This document shows, piece after piece, positions 10,631 through 21,091 of a DNA stretch of 64,000 nt. The stretch is from Fallopia convolvulus. Taxonomy: Eukaryota; Streptophyta; Magnoliopsida; Caryophyllales; Polygonaceae. Position numbers and translations under genes: made by a program. The notes under the pieces were generated by a model. The model had not been told where the DNA came from, made no database searches, and saw nothing but the letters and a program-made list of their open reading frames with translations. The stretch spans positions 20,604,494 through 20,668,493 of the forward strand of contig OZ024729.1 in assembly GCA_964016875.1 (NCBI GenBank). The letters are read 5' to 3'. Position 1 is the stretch's first letter, and every line of letters starts with the position of its first letter.

Positions 10631-11878
10631 CTAGTCCGACATTTTAAGAGCCATGGTGACTATAATCTCTTCATCCGGGTCGGGTTGCTCATGAAACTTT
10701 TTCAATCGGTGGCCGTTAACTTTGAAGATTGCGCCTTGGTTATCGATCAACTCTACCGCACCGTGGGGATAGATGTGATGAACCACGAATGGCCCGCTCC
10801 ATCTTGTCCTTAGCTTTCCTGGAAATAAACGGAGTCTAGAGTTGAAAAGAAGTACCTTGTCACCAACTTCATAAGTTTTGGGCACTAGTTTCTGATCGTG
10901 CCACCGTTTGGTGCGCTCTTTGTAGATTTCAGCATTTTCATACGCCTTAAGCCTTAGCTCTTCTAGTTCTTGCAAGTCCATGAATCGTTTTTCTCCGGCT
11001 GCGTCGAGGTTCATGTTGAGCTCCTTAAGAGCCCATAATCCTTTATGCTCCATCTCGACCGGTAAATGGCATGCCTTGCCATACACTAGATTATAGGGAG
11101 TGGTGCGTAGGGGCGTCTTGTATGCTGTCCTATATGCCCATAGAGCGTCATCTAATTTGGAAGACCAATCCTTCCTAGAACGGGACACCGTCTTTTCCAA
11201 TATGCTCTTTATCTGCCTGTTTGAAACTTCGACTTGGCCACTAGTTTGGGGATGATATGGTGTTGCAACCCGGTGTGATACCCCATACTTCAAAGCTCCG
11301 TTCAATGAAATGAGATCCACCATCACTAATAAGGACTCTTGGAACGCGAAACCTGGGAAAAATGTTAGTCTTAATAAACTTGGACACGGTTTTAGCGTCG
11401 TTGGTCCTTGTAGCAACGGCTTCCACCCACTAAGAGACATAATCGACCGCTACTAGGATATACTTGTAGGGGCCCGATGCAGGAAAAGGTCCCATGAAGT
11501 CTATGCCCCATACGTCGAATAACTCGACCTCTAGTATCTTGGTTAGCGGGTTCTCATGTCTCCAAGTGATGTCGCCCGAGCGTTGGCATTCATCACATGC
11601 TGTCACATAAGCATGTACATCTTTAAACATGGTTGGCCAGTAGAGACCACTTTGAAGAATCTTCGCCATGGTTTTGAATCCTTTTGCATGGCCTTTAGTA
11701 GGGAGTGTGTGACATTGATGGATCACGTTCTCTACCTCCTCTTCTGGGATACAACGCCTAAAGAGGTGATCACTTCCTTTCTTAAACAAGTAAGGATCAT
11801 CCCAATAGTACTGTTTTACATCGTGGAGGAACTTCTTTTTCTTTTATGAGGTTAGTCCCTCGGGGATTATGCCTCCTA
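10631..11878 (-). pseudogene. Integrase, element A (one stop, one frameshift)
   Basis: Integrase inserts the DNA copy into the chromosome. Seen in order: an N-terminal His/Cys zinc region with HQCHTLPTKGHAKG and CDECQRSGD, the first catalytic Asp in VWGIDFMGPF, the second in VLISDGGSHF (the usual Arg after Asp is Gly), the catalytic Glu in SGQVEVSNRQ, and a C-terminal domain with VGDKVLLFNSRL and LRTRWSGPF. An in-frame TAG near 11430 follows AVDYVS, and a frameshift lies near 11280, after FIERSFE. The spacer upstream (11790-11878) also holds stops. The DDE residues themselves remain, but the frame is broken. Confidence 0.88.
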
Positions 11879-13573
11879 CTAGTTAGAAAAATCCGCAAAC
11901 CAAGGGGCTTTTGACCCTCTAATACCATTAATTGATGTAAAAGAAGTAGAAGCAGCAGGGGAGGAAGGGATTGAATCGAATTGAATGAGTTTTGGTTGAG
12001 TAATCTTACCTGATTGGGTCGTCTCTGAACTTGTGTCGGTCGTTAACGACCCTGGAGCTGTAAGGTTATCCTTGGTGACGACCTCCCGTAGCATAGTAAC
12101 GAACTGCCTGACTGTTGTGTCGATGCACTTTGGGTCGTTGCCTTTGTGATCTATACGTTCCAGCCTCGGTGCCTCGTTAACGACCCTGAAGGGGTCGATG
12201 ACAAGGGTCTTGTTGAGTTCGACCTCGTTCAGCATGAGGTGTTCGTCTGGTCTGGAATCATTTATTGGCACTTCATTGTGGGATTTGGTGATATGCTCAA
12301 CCGACAATCTGGATAAGTGGTCTGCCACTAGGTTTTCTGCTCCTTTCTTATCTCTTATTTCATGATCAAATTCCTGCAGTAAGAGCATCCAACGAAGCAA
12401 TCTAGGCTTGGCATCCTTTTTAGCCATTAGATATCTAACAGCCTCATGGTCATTATAAACAATCACTTTTGATCCAACACGATAGGACCGGAATTTTTCA
12501 AAAGCAAATACCACGACAAGGAATTCCTTCTCCGTCGTGGTGTACTTACTCTGCGCCTCGTCCAACGTCTTACTGGCGTAGTAGATGGCGTGGAGCTTCT
12601 TATCCTTCCGTTGTCCCAAGACTGCGCCGACCGCATAGTTGCTAGCGTCACACATAATCTCAAAGGGTAGTGTCCAATCCGGGGATTGCATAATAGGGGC
12701 GGATACGAGGGCTGCTCTTAACGTGTAAAATGCTTCAAGACATTCTGGAGACAGCTCAAACGCTACATCTTTCATTAGTAGGTTAGTCAAAGGTTTGGCT
12801 ATCTTAGAGAAATCCTGAATAAAGCGTCTATAAAAACCAGCATGCCCTAGGAAACTCCTAATGTCTTTTACAGATGAGGGAGGAGGTAGTTTTTCAATAA
12901 GCTCAATTTTCGTTTTATCTACTTCTATCCCACTCTTAGAGACAATATGTCCTAACACTATCCCCTCTTGAACCATGAAATGACATTTTTTCCAATTTAA
13001 CACAAGATTGGTTTCTTCACATCTTTTAAGAACACGTGCAAGGTTAGCAAGACAAGCATCATATGAAGAACCATAAACAGAAAAATCATCCATAAAGACC
13101 TCTACAATCTCCTCTATCATATCTGAAAAAATGGCCATCATACACCTTTGAAAGGTGGCAGGGGCATTGCAAAGTCCGAATGGCATTCTCTTATAAGCAA
13201 AAGTCCCATAGGGACATGTAAAGGTAGTCTTCTCCTGATCATCAGGATGAATGGGAATCTGCCAAAAACCACTATAGCCATCTAAATAACAGAAATAATC
13301 ATGTTGGGCTAAGCGTTCTAACACTTGATCAATAAAAGGAAGTGGAAAATGATCTTTTCTAGTAGCACTATTAAGCTTCCTATAATCAATGCACATCCTC
13401 CAACTAGTAGTGGTCCTAGTCGGAATAAGCTCTCCCTTTTCATTTTCTATGACAGTCATTTCCCCTTTTTTTGGAAATACATGGACCGGACTAACCCATT
13501 GGCTGTCCGATATAGGAAATATGATCCCAATATCAAGTAATTTAATGATTTCCTTTTTGACCACATCCATCAT
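11879..13573 (-). CDS. pol: Reverse transcriptase-RNase H, element A
   Basis: 564 codons without a stop. RT spans about residues 1-230 with CIDYRKLNSATRKDHFPLPF, YLDGYSGFWQIPI, MPFGLCNAPATFQRCM and the catalytic FMDDF. RNase H spans about 260-420 with FEIMCDASNYAVGAVLGQ, TTTEKEFLVVVFA, YNDHEAVRYL and ADHLSRL. A low-complexity tail holds two TCGTTAACGA copies (12038-12188) and a CAGGTAAG word, and ends at SKAPWFADFSN. The protein copies element RNA into DNA and degrades the RNA. It belongs to the same frame as the Gag-PR stretch to its right, from which one TAA codon at 13592-13594 separates it, so the first Met here is not the natural start. Confidence 0.9.
   Translation of the reverse strand: MMDVVKKEIIKLLDIGIIFPISDSQWVSPVHVFPKKGEMTVIENEKGELIPTRTTTSWRMCIDYRKLNSATRKDHFPLPFIDQVLERLAQHDYFCYLDGYSGFWQIPIHPDDQEKTTFTCPYGTFAYKRMPFGLCNAPATFQRCMMAIFSDMIEEIVEVFMDDFSVYGSSYDACLANLARVLKRCEETNLVLNWKKCHFMVQEGIVLGHIVSKSGIEVDKTKIELIEKLPPPSSVKDIRSFLGHAGFYRRFIQDFSKIAKPLTNLLMKDVAFELSPECLEAFYTLRAALVSAPIMQSPDWTLPFEIMCDASNYAVGAVLGQRKDKKLHAIYYASKTLDEAQSKYTTTEKEFLVVVFAFEKFRSYRVGSKVIVYNDHEAVRYLMAKKDAKPRLLRWMLLLQEFDHEIRDKKGAENLVADHLSRLSVEHITKSHNEVPINDSRPDEHLMLNEVELNKTLVIDPFRVVNEAPRLERIDHKGNDPKCIDTTVRQFVTMLREVVTKDNLTAPGSLTTDTSSETTQSGKITQPKLIQFDSIPSSPAASTSFTSINGIRGSKAPWFADFSN
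12038..12188. repeat. TCGTTAACGA pair in the RNase H-INT spacer, element A
   Basis: GGTCGTTAACGACCC (12038-12052) and CCTCGTTAACGACC (from 12172) lie in the coding but low-complexity tail after RNase H. D has its own palindrome at the matching place (52675-52770). Confidence 0.85.
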
Positions 13574-13591
13574 GTTGGGATTTAACCTACG

Positions 13592-15634
13592 TTAATGCTC
13601 TATAGTGGGTTTATGATTATCCTCCATGTATATCCTATGCATGCAAAGAGAGGGGGATATGCTAGTTATATCATCTAGGGAGTAGCCTATGGCTTTTCTA
13701 TGCATCCTAAGCACATTCAGAAGTTTTTCTACTTCCTCATCTTTTAATTTAGCATTGATGATGACAGGAAAAGTAGAATTAGAACCAAGAAATTCATACC
13801 TGAGAGAGTCTGGGAGAGGTTTAAGTGTTGGAGAAGGTTCCGCTGGGATGAGAATCGGTTCTTCTGGCTCCGTCTTCAACATCTCTTCAAGATACTCAAA
13901 TGTTGAAATTTCATTGTCTTCGGCCAGGGTCGTTAACCATGCTGATGGAGTCGTTAATGAGCTTATCTCTTCCGTCAAGAGTATCGGTATTGAAGTTGGG
14001 AGATTCATTACCGATGCTGCAGGGGCTATCTCAGCCCATTTTTGACCGGAGAATTCTTCATTCGACACCAATCTTCCAACACGGTCCCCACATTTGATAA
14101 TCTCATTGTGGGTGTAGAGCATCTTGACTTCGACTCTATCGGTCTCCTTCATTGACTGTTTGAACCGGAATTTCGTCACCTCATCCCCAATTTCGAAAGT
14201 TAGGAGTCCCCTCCTAACATCAATTATGGCTCCAGCTGTGGTGAGGAACGGTCTCCCCAAGATAATAGGAACTACCGGGTCTTCGGGCATTGCCATAACT
14301 ATGAAATCATTTGGAACAAAGAATTTGCCCACTTGAACCAGAAAGTTTTCTACAACTCCTGTTGGTTTGATACAAGAGCCATCTGCCATGTATAACCGCG
14401 TTTTAATTGGCTCCAATGGTCCCATATTTGCTTTTGACCAGATTGAAAGTGGAAATAAACTAGCACTGGCTCCCAAATCACATAGAGCCTTGAATTTGTG
14501 GTCGCCTATGCCAATTGTTATGGCAAATCTCCCTGGGTCTCCTAGCTTTTCCGGTAGAGAAATAGATCGGACCTCGTCTTGCAGCTCTGTGATGGATCTT
14601 TTCCTGCTAAGAATATCTTTCAAAAATTTCGTGTAAGCCGGCATTTTGCTTAGGGCCTCAGCGAATGGGATGGAAATATTAATGCCCTGGAGGATTTTTA
14701 CGAAACGCTTGAACTTACTCTCAGTAGAGTCCTTTGATTTCTTAATAGGAAAAGGAAGAGATTTCACCATTCTCGGAACCAAGTCGGGCTGGAGAGGTGA
14801 TGCTAACGGGTCGACACTAGGGCCGTTAGGTGCTCTCGGCGGGTCGTTATCGACCCTGATGGGGTCGTTAACTAGCCTGGGATTGAGAGAAGGGCTCGGA
14901 TCAGGAAACTTACCTGGACTAGGGTCGTTGACGACCCTGGGAGCTTCGTTACCACGGTGTTTCAATTCGGTACTTGCTCTCGCTGGCTCGTTACAGAGCT
15001 GAATCGTGGCATCCTCTTCGGTTGTAGGGTCCTTCTCCTTAGCTTGGACACTCTCCGGTAATGTCTTTCCACTCCTAAGGTGTACTGCTTCTATTTGTCC
15101 TTTCGGGTTCTCCTCGGGTCGGCCCGGGAGTTGCCCATGTGGTCTTGGAATCTGCGCAGCAAGGTTCCCTAGCTGGGAGTCAACATTTTTCTTCCATACA
15201 TCGAACTCTCCCCATCTTTTTAGTGGGTTATTTAGGTTGGCTTGAACTCCATTGATGCCTTCCTGTAACCCTTGTGCCCATGATGGTGGCTCTTGATAGC
15301 CTGGAGGTCGATACGGTGCAGGTCGTCTATCCGGTGGGGGTGCTGCATAGTTGGGATTTGGGTTTTGGTTGCCCCATGTTGGATAATTGTTTGACCTGTC
15401 AAAATTACTAGGTTGGTTCCTGTATGGACCTCTCATATAGTTCACTTCAGCATATGTCTCAACGGCTCTTACCTGCTCTATGTTAGTGCAAGCAAAAGTA
15501 ATATGGGTAGAAGAGCCACACTCTTGACAAGATTGAGAGGATTTCAGGAAACTTACCTGCTTCTTCAGGCGGTTGACCTCGTCTTGAAGAATTTGATTTT
15601 TGACATCGGGGTCAACATCTTCCTTGTTGGGCAT
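13592..15634 (-). CDS. Gag C-terminal part and aspartic protease, element A
   Basis: 680 codons open. Seen: an intact CCHC knuckle (CQECGSSTHITFAC) near residue 35; a Pro-rich linker with WAQGLQEGINGV and the AAQIPRPHGQLPGRPEENPKG block; a variable linker with palindromic boxes (14841-14955); then retropepsin with active-site CDLGASASLFPL and flap/closing motifs ADGSCIKPTG and PIILGRPFL. DLGA in place of DTG/DSG is normal for Athila. The stretch ends at a TAA just before RRLNPNMM. Upstream a TAG at 15647 separates it from the capsid in the same frame, so the natural product was one long polyprotein. Confidence 0.88.
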   Translation of the reverse strand: MPNKEDVDPDVKNQILQDEVNRLKKQVSFLKSSQSCQECGSSTHITFACTNIEQVRAVETYAEVNYMRGPYRNQPSNFDRSNNYPTWGNQNPNPNYAAPPPDRRPAPYRPPGYQEPPSWAQGLQEGINGVQANLNNPLKRWGEFDVWKKNVDSQLGNLAAQIPRPHGQLPGRPEENPKGQIEAVHLRSGKTLPESVQAKEKDPTTEEDATIQLCNEPARASTELKHRGNEAPRVVNDPSPGKFPDPSPSLNPRLVNDPIRVDNDPPRAPNGPSVDPLASPLQPDLVPRMVKSLPFPIKKSKDSTESKFKRFVKILQGINISIPFAEALSKMPAYTKFLKDILSRKRSITELQDEVRSISLPEKLGDPGRFAITIGIGDHKFKALCDLGASASLFPLSIWSKANMGPLEPIKTRLYMADGSCIKPTGVVENFLVQVGKFFVPNDFIVMAMPEDPVVPIILGRPFLTTAGAIIDVRRGLLTFEIGDEVTKFRFKQSMKETDRVEVKMLYTHNEIIKCGDRVGRLVSNEEFSGQKWAEIAPAASVMNLPTSIPILLTEEISSLTTPSAWLTTLAEDNEISTFEYLEEMLKTEPEEPILIPAEPSPTLKPLPDSLRYEFLGSNSTFPVIINAKLKDEEVEKLLNVLRMHRKAIGYSLDDITSISPSLCMHRIYMEDNHKPTIEH
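14841..14955. repeat. Palindromic boxes in the Gag-PR linker, element A
   Basis: GGGTCGTTATCGACCCT, GGGTCGTTAACTAGCC and GGGTCGTTGACGACCC: one to two mismatches each from the TCGTTAACGA core. More lie at 13926-13960. The linker is Pro/Asn/Asp-rich, with repeated VNDP words arising from the DNA motif. Confidence 0.75.
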
Positions 15635-15646
15635 GTAGAGAAGCCT

Positions 15647-16542
15647 CTAGGGCTGGGGAGATTGTTGGTTACCATACATGGCATCATAGTTAGACAGCTT
15701 GTCCAACAATTCCCATGCAACCGTGGGTTCTATCTCTATAAAACCGCACACTGTATGCGTGTTGATGCGGTTCTTCGTTTCTGCATTAATACCCTGGAAA
15801 AAGATTTCTTGGAGCACATATAAAGGTTGCCCATGAGTAGGACATTGTCTAAGCATTTCCTTAAATCTTTCCCATGTTTCAACAAAAGTCTCATTAGGCA
15901 GCTGATGATAGAAGGTGATGCTATTTCTCAACTCTGTTGTCTTGGCAGGAGGGAAAAATTTTGTAAGAAATTGATCATACATATTTTTCCAAGTCTTGAT
16001 AGACTTAGGAGGTAAGCTCTCCAACCAGCTCAGGGCCTTTCCAGTAAGAGACCATCTAAAAGCTTTTAACAGAACATATTCAAGTGAGACACCTTCAACA
16101 GCTATGGTATCACATAAATCAAGAAAATTCTTAACATGTTCCATAGGGCACTCAGCAGGTTTCCCTTCAAACTGAGCCCGTTTAATCAAGGATATGAATT
16201 GAGACTTCATCTCAAAAGGTTTCTCTATCTCCGGGAGCACAATTGGAGACTTTGACACCTTCAGTTCTGGGTGCATTATATTTCTTGGCATTCCTCGGAT
16301 AGGCATTCAGCTCTTCTTGTAAACAAGCACTAAATGCATCGTTGACGTTCAGCTTCAGCAGCAGCGGCATCTCTATCGGCTTGTAGTTCCTCCATCCGCT
16401 TCTGGAGGACTTCCATCTGACAAGCCATCTCTTCTTGTGTAGCCATGGATTGGTTTTCTCTGCGTCTACAGTGCAGGGAGCATTCGGGTTCTGAATAATA
16501 ACCGGTGTTGTCAAATTCGAGCCTTCGACGTCCCGCTGGCAT
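15647..16542 (-). pseudogene. Gag N-terminal and capsid region, element A
   Basis: The likely native start is the ATG at 16542 (MPAGRRRLEFDN), three bases after a splice-acceptor-like TTTGTTTTCTCAG. A short frame ends at a TAG near 16330; the frame then shifts twice (about 16340 and 16275) before the capsid reads on to 15647. Capsid words seen: FISLIKRAQFEGKPAE, VSLEYVLLKAFRWSLTGKA, LTKFFPPAKTTELR, FVETWERFKEMLRQCP, LQEIFFQGIN. The stop at 15647 lies just before the knuckle region. B carries the same domain without these breaks. Confidence 0.85.
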
Positions 16543-16634
16543 ACGCTGAGAAAACAAACAAAGAAAATGAAATTAAAAACAAAAAACAGGGTCAGGCTAT
16601 TCCCAGACCCAAGATAAACAAACGAACTTTTGCT

Positions 16635-16652
16635 TCCCCGGCAACGACGCCA
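16635..16652 (-). promoter_or_regulatory. Primer-binding site, element A
   Basis: Minus strand TGGCGTCGTTGCCGGGGA, three bases after the LTR end. It differs from the Athila consensus TGGCGCCGTTGCCGGGGA (complementary to the tRNA-Asp 3' end) at one base. Confidence 0.85.
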
Positions 16653-16655
16653 ATT

Positions 16656-18148
16656 TGTTGGGGAGGGTTTCTTGACAACAAATAAACTTATAAGTCAAGA
16701 CCCCGCTGACTATAGCGAAGTCAGGATCGTTCCACGGGAAGCGCTGTTGTTTGTCTATCAACTAATAAAACAAAGCAAAACAGAACAAAACACCTACGAC
16801 CAACCACGTTAACGACTTTGTCAAGGTCGTTAACGAACCTGGATAACACACACTAACGACCTCAAATCAGGTTCGGTACCGAGGCAAGTAACTTGATAAC
16901 GAATGGGATCGAAGATAAACTCAAATAAGAAATAAAAACCTAGGACAAGGGTTACCACAACATAGCTATGCATAAAACTTATTAGAAGATAAAGATCATG
17001 CCTTTAAATAGATAAATTCATCAACTTTCGCTGACTAGAAAGCAAATCAACCAATTCGCATTAATCAATTCACTCAATCACTTGTTTTGAATCCAAAGCT
17101 CGAAACTTGCGTTAATCGAACAATATCAACATTCAAGTTAATAACTTTCTCTTTCGATCAAGTTAAGAACTTTAAATTACTTTGACTATCGTCTAAGCAT
17201 AAGCACAACAAGCAATCTAAAATAGATAACAAGGCATTCAACACATCAACTTACTTATCAAACATGCATAACTATGCCGGGTTTCAACCCCGACCCTAGA
17301 TAGGAAAACTACTCATTGCTCATAATAATAAAGCAAACAACTTCATTAAAAGAAAACATTGAAAACAAAACAAACTTTACTTAAAATTACTAAATAAAAA
17401 TATCGTCATACAATATCCCAAAGAAACCGAAAACAAACAAACAATATCGAGTAAACAAACCCATTAACGACCCAATGCTCCTCTTTCGATCGACCTTGGC
17501 TCGGTAGTCTCCACTCGACTTCTCTCCTGTTTGGCTCTCCTAGGAATCGTCCTCTGTTCCAACCCCTCTTCTCTTCTAAGCTAGAAAAGAAGAGTATTTA
17601 TACTAATAAAGCTATCTAATAAAAAGGCTAGAAGATAAAACTTTCCTAAAAGATAAAAACTAACTCTAAAAAAATAGAAAAAATAACCTATAAATATAAC
17701 AAGACATAAAAACATAAAATATAATAACCCTAAGACTCATTAAAAACCATACCGACACGGAATTAACAAGATAAATTTTCGCACAGGGTCGGTAGACATC
17801 ACAAAAGATCTCTCGAAAAATTCTATCTCTAAGCCTCGTTAACGACCCTTCACAGGCTCGTTAACGAGTTTGGATTTGCTCTTCTTCTTTTCAGCTCTAA
17901 AAAAAACTTGGCTTCGACTTCTTATCTTCGTATTCTTCCGTCCTTCACCATAGTACTCCAATTCACTTCAAAAAGCGCTCTTTCTTCCTCAAAACCTGCA
18001 AAAAGACACAAAACGGAGTAGCTTCCATACTTTTCATAAAATATGCAAACTCACCCAAAAACACACAAAACTAACTCTAAAACTACTAAAACTAAACTAA
18101 ACAAACTACGAAAACACACTAAAAACTAGACCAAAAACATGAATATCA
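16656..18148 (-). mobile_element. 5' LTR of element A
   Basis: 1493 bp, TGATATTCATG ... CCCCAACA on the minus strand, the same length as the 3' LTR of B (1492). TATAAATA lies at 17595-17602. Palindrome pairs lie upstream of the TATA box (17832-17871) and near the LTR end (16805-16840). Confidence 0.88.
17832..17871. repeat. TCGTTAACGA pair in the LTR promoter region, element A
   Basis: Two copies, CCTCGTTAACGACCC and GGCTCGTTAACGAGTT, about 230 bp upstream of the TATA box. The matching place in B holds four copies in its 5' LTR and two in its 3' LTR. Confidence 0.85.
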
Positions 18149-18152
18149 AGTA

Positions 18153-18866
18153 TTGGATCGCACGACAAGTTGGGATGTCAGTTTGAGTTTGGTAGAGTTC
18201 ACTTACAACAATAGCTGGCACTCCACTATAAAGACGGCTCCTTTTGAGGCTTTGTATGTCCGTAAGTGTCGATCTCCAATTTGTTGGGACGACAATGCTG
18301 ATAAGATTCCTCTGGGAGTAGAATTGGTCGAGAGAACCGCCGCAGATGTTGCTCTAATCCGTTAGAGAATGTTGACCGCTCAGAGTCGACAGAAGTCTTA
18401 TGCAGATTTGAAAAGGCGAGATATTGAGTTCGTGGTAGGAGACAAGGTTTTTGTCAAGGTATCTCCTTCGAAGGGCATGTTCCGTTTTGGAAAACGGGGA
18501 AAGCTCAATCCTCGATATGTGGGACCCTTCGAGATTCTAGAAAGGGTAGGCAAGCTGGCTTATCGTGTTGCCTTACCGCCGTCAGCGCACCCAGTTCACA
18601 ATGTTTTCCACGTGTCACTCCTAAGGCAATATGTGCCGAACGAATCCCAAGTAATCAACTACGATGACGTGGAAATCCAGGCAAATGGCACCGATGAGGA
18701 AAGACCTCTAAAGATCCTAGAGTGCCGAGTGAAGTAGCTACGCCACAAAGAGGTACCCCTAGTTTGGGTACTCTAGTCAAAAGATGGTAAAGAAGGTACG
18801 ACACGGGAAACTTGGGAGACAGAGCAATATATGCAGATACGTTTTCCCCAGTTAATGTCATCTTAA
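18153..18866 (+). pseudogene. Chromovirus integrase C-terminus with chromodomain
   Basis: One frame with two in-frame stops (18363-18365 after ADVALIR, and 18735-18737 after ECRVK). Seen: EFTYNNSWHSTIKTAPFEAL, VGDKVFVKVSPSKGMFRFG, PRYVGPFEILERVG, VHNVFHVSLLRQYVP, then a chromodomain-like tail with EVPLVWVLW and TWETEQYMQIRFPQL. Known: chromodomains direct chromovirus insertion to marked chromatin. The upstream catalytic core is missing at the junction with element A. Confidence 0.88.
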
Positions 18867-18997
18867 GTATTGTTGGAATTAATCTGTAAGGGGGTATTAG
18901 AACCTTTATTGTTGCCTCACAATGTAAGCGCTAGTAGCTATTTCCGTGTATGTCCTTGTACCTCCCTAAGTTTTCCTAGTTTCAGGGATGAAACTAA

Positions 18998-19009
18998 TTT
19001 AAGGGGGTA
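18998..19009 (+). promoter_or_regulatory. Polypurine tract, chromovirus
   Basis: TTTAAGGGGGTA lies four bases before the LTR start TGTAATA at 19014. Confidence 0.8.
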
Positions 19010-19013
19010 CTAT

Positions 19014-19395
19014 TGTAATAGCCGCTATTTATATATAAAGAAACGTTTATTTATTTAATTAAATCTTTCTCTAAAGTAGAGAGTTTAACTATTATTATGA
19101 TTTTCATAGTATATTATGAAAAATGATGGGGAAGGACCAAAACTAAAAATGCGAGAGGTGGGACTCGAACCCATGACCTCTTGCATTTTCACAAACTACC
19201 AAACACTCCTTTCCGCTATGCCATAGTGACTTATCTACCTGTTAAGGATTTTTAATCCTTTTATCTCCTTATTTCTTTTTCTTCCCCAAATTGATCAAAT
19301 CAGCTTGCCTGACTGATTTGACGTAGGAGCAATGCATGCTCACCCACCTCCATCCATGGCCTCTAGAACTTGCTCTTCCCACCTCTCCTCCTCAC
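19014..19395 (+). mobile_element. Chromovirus 3' LTR, first part
   Basis: Runs from TGTAATAGCC to the TSD CTCAC (19391-19395), where element B entered. Contains a tRNA-like sequence on the minus strand. Confidence 0.85.
19151..19230 (-). other. tRNA-like sequence with pol III A and B boxes
   Basis: On the minus strand a box-A-like TGGCATAGCGG and a perfect box B GGTTCGAGTCC stand about 45 bp apart, and TGGG-TTCGAGT-CCCA forms a T-arm. The ends do not pair as an acceptor stem, so it is not a working tRNA gene. It may be a tRNA or SINE relic carried in the LTR. Confidence 0.6.
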
Positions 19396-20940
19396 TTATG
19401 TTCATGTTTTTAGTATAGTTTTTAGTAGGTTTTCTTTGTTTATTAGGTTTAGTTTTGATAAGTTTAGGTTTAGTTTGGTATGTTTTTGGATAGTTTTGCA
19501 TATTTTCATAGAAAGTATGGAAGCTACTCTATTTTGTGTATTTTGTAGGTTTTAGCAAGGAAAAGTGCTATATGGAGCTGAATTTGGAGCGCTACAGTGA
19601 AAGACAGAGGAATACAAGTTTTAAGAAGTCAGAGTCAAGGTTTTACGAGTTGAAGTGTAGAAGAAACCAAGTCCAGGTTCGTTAACGAGGCTGTAAGGGC
19701 TCGTTAACGAGTCTACGTGATAAGGAGGTTCGTTAACGAGGCTGTAAGGGCTCGTTAACGAGGCTACGTGATAAGGAATTTCGATGGTTGACTTTGTAAC
19801 TCACCGATCCTGTGCGGGAAATTATTTCCGTGTCGGTAGAGTATCTTTTTGTGATTTTTAGGGTTATTATATTATGTATTTTAGGTCTTGTTATCTTCTT
19901 AGATTTTGTTTCTATCTTTTTAGGGTTTTATTTCTATCTTTTAGGAAAGTTTTTATCTTCTAGCCTTATTAGTTTTTAGCCTTTTTAGTATAAATAGCCC
20001 TCTTATTTAGCCTAGCAAAGGGGGGAATTTTTTTGGAGGATCGATAGATAGAGAAATCGAGCATAGAGATAAGAGGAAGAGCCGAGAGAGCGATGGAGAG
20101 GATCGGAGACGAGTCGTCGGGTCGGTGGACGAGAGTTACCGAGTTCGTTGATCGAGTATTTCGGTTCGGTATTTGTTTGTTTTCAGGTTTTCTTCTGATT
20201 TTCTGTGTAAAACGATATTTGTTATTTAATTTGAGTAGTAATTTATTTTCAATGATTTCTTTTATTGAGTTTATTTGTTTCGTAGTTATGATTAGTGAGT
20301 AGTCTTCTTTTCTAGGATCGGGGTTAAGCCCGGCATAGTTGAGCATGTTTAACGAGTGAGATTGTGTTGAATGCCTTTTATCTATTATTGAGATTGTTTG
20401 TTGTGTTTATACCGAGATGAAAGTTGAGGTAATTTGAGTTTTTAACTGGATTGAAAGAGAAAGTTAGTAACTTGAAGGTTGATATTGTTTGAAAACGAAA
20501 GTTTCAAGCTTTAGATCCAAAACAAACAATTAAGTGAGTTAAGTTGCGAAAGTAGGTTAATTTGCTTGATGGTTAACGAAAGTTGATAATTCTATCTATT
20601 TAAAGGCATGATCTATTCTTCTTACGAGTTGATATGCTTGGCTATGTTGTGGTGTCCCTAGTCCTAGATCTTTGTTTTTATTTGAATTACTTTTAAGTGA
20701 ATTTCGTTACCGAGTTTGTTTAGGTCGTTAGTTGAGTCTTTTTAGGTACGGTGGTTCGTTAACGACCCTGACAACGTCGTTAACGAGGCTGCTTATGTGT
20801 GTTTTTGTTTGATTTTGTTCACTTTTTAGTAGTCGATAAACAAAACAACCTTGCTTCCTGTGGAACGATCCTGACTTCGCTATACTCAGCGGGGTCTTGA
20901 CTTATAAATTTATTTGTTGTCAAGAAATACTCTCTCAACA
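19396..20940 (+). mobile_element. 5' LTR of element B
   Basis: 1545 bp; starts TTATGTTCATG (the 3' LTR has TGATGTTCATG, so the terminal TG has mutated) and ends CTCTCAACA. TATAAATA at 19989-19996. Palindromes at 19676-19764 and 20753-20790. Confidence 0.92.
19676..19777 (+). repeat. 51-bp tandem duplication doubling two TCGTTAACGA boxes
   Basis: Units 19676-19726 and 19727-19777 each hold two TCGTTAACGA copies. The 3' LTR of the same element has one unit (28768-28807). LTRs are identical at insertion, so the difference arose afterwards or by recombination. Confidence 0.9.
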
Positions 20941-20942
20941 AA

Positions 20943-20952
20943 TTGGCGTCGT
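20943..20952 (+). promoter_or_regulatory. Damaged primer-binding site, element B
   Basis: Only TTGGCGTCG matches the Athila PBS; the following GTTGCCGGGGA is replaced by a T-rich run. Confidence 0.7.
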
Positions 20953-21091
20953 TTTTGTTTTTAATTTTTGTTTTCTTTGTTTGTTTTCTCAGCGTATGCC
21001 GGTAGGACGATGAAGGCTCGAGTTTGACAACACTGGTTATTACTCAAAACCCGAACGTTCCCTGCACCGTAGACTCCGAGAAAACCGAGCC

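Larger units (their letters stand above)
6933..18148 (-). mobile_element. Element A: Athila-like retrotransposon with pol and env-like ORF, decayed
   Basis: Order on the minus strand: 5' LTR (16656-18148), PBS, Gag-PR-RT-RNase H, integrase, noncoding spacer with promoter and intron, env-like ORF, 3' noncoding region. Its 3' LTR is missing at the expected place; instead the 3' noncoding region meets fragment X in opposite orientation at 6933. It sits directly beside a chromovirus integrase tail on the right. No TSD could be paired (right flank AGTAT). Several stops and frameshifts make it non-functional. Confidence 0.88.

Noticed and set aside
19151..19230. Functional tRNA gene on the minus strand
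   Set aside because: A and B boxes and a T-arm are present, but no acceptor stem forms between the ends and no clear anticodon arm is seen.
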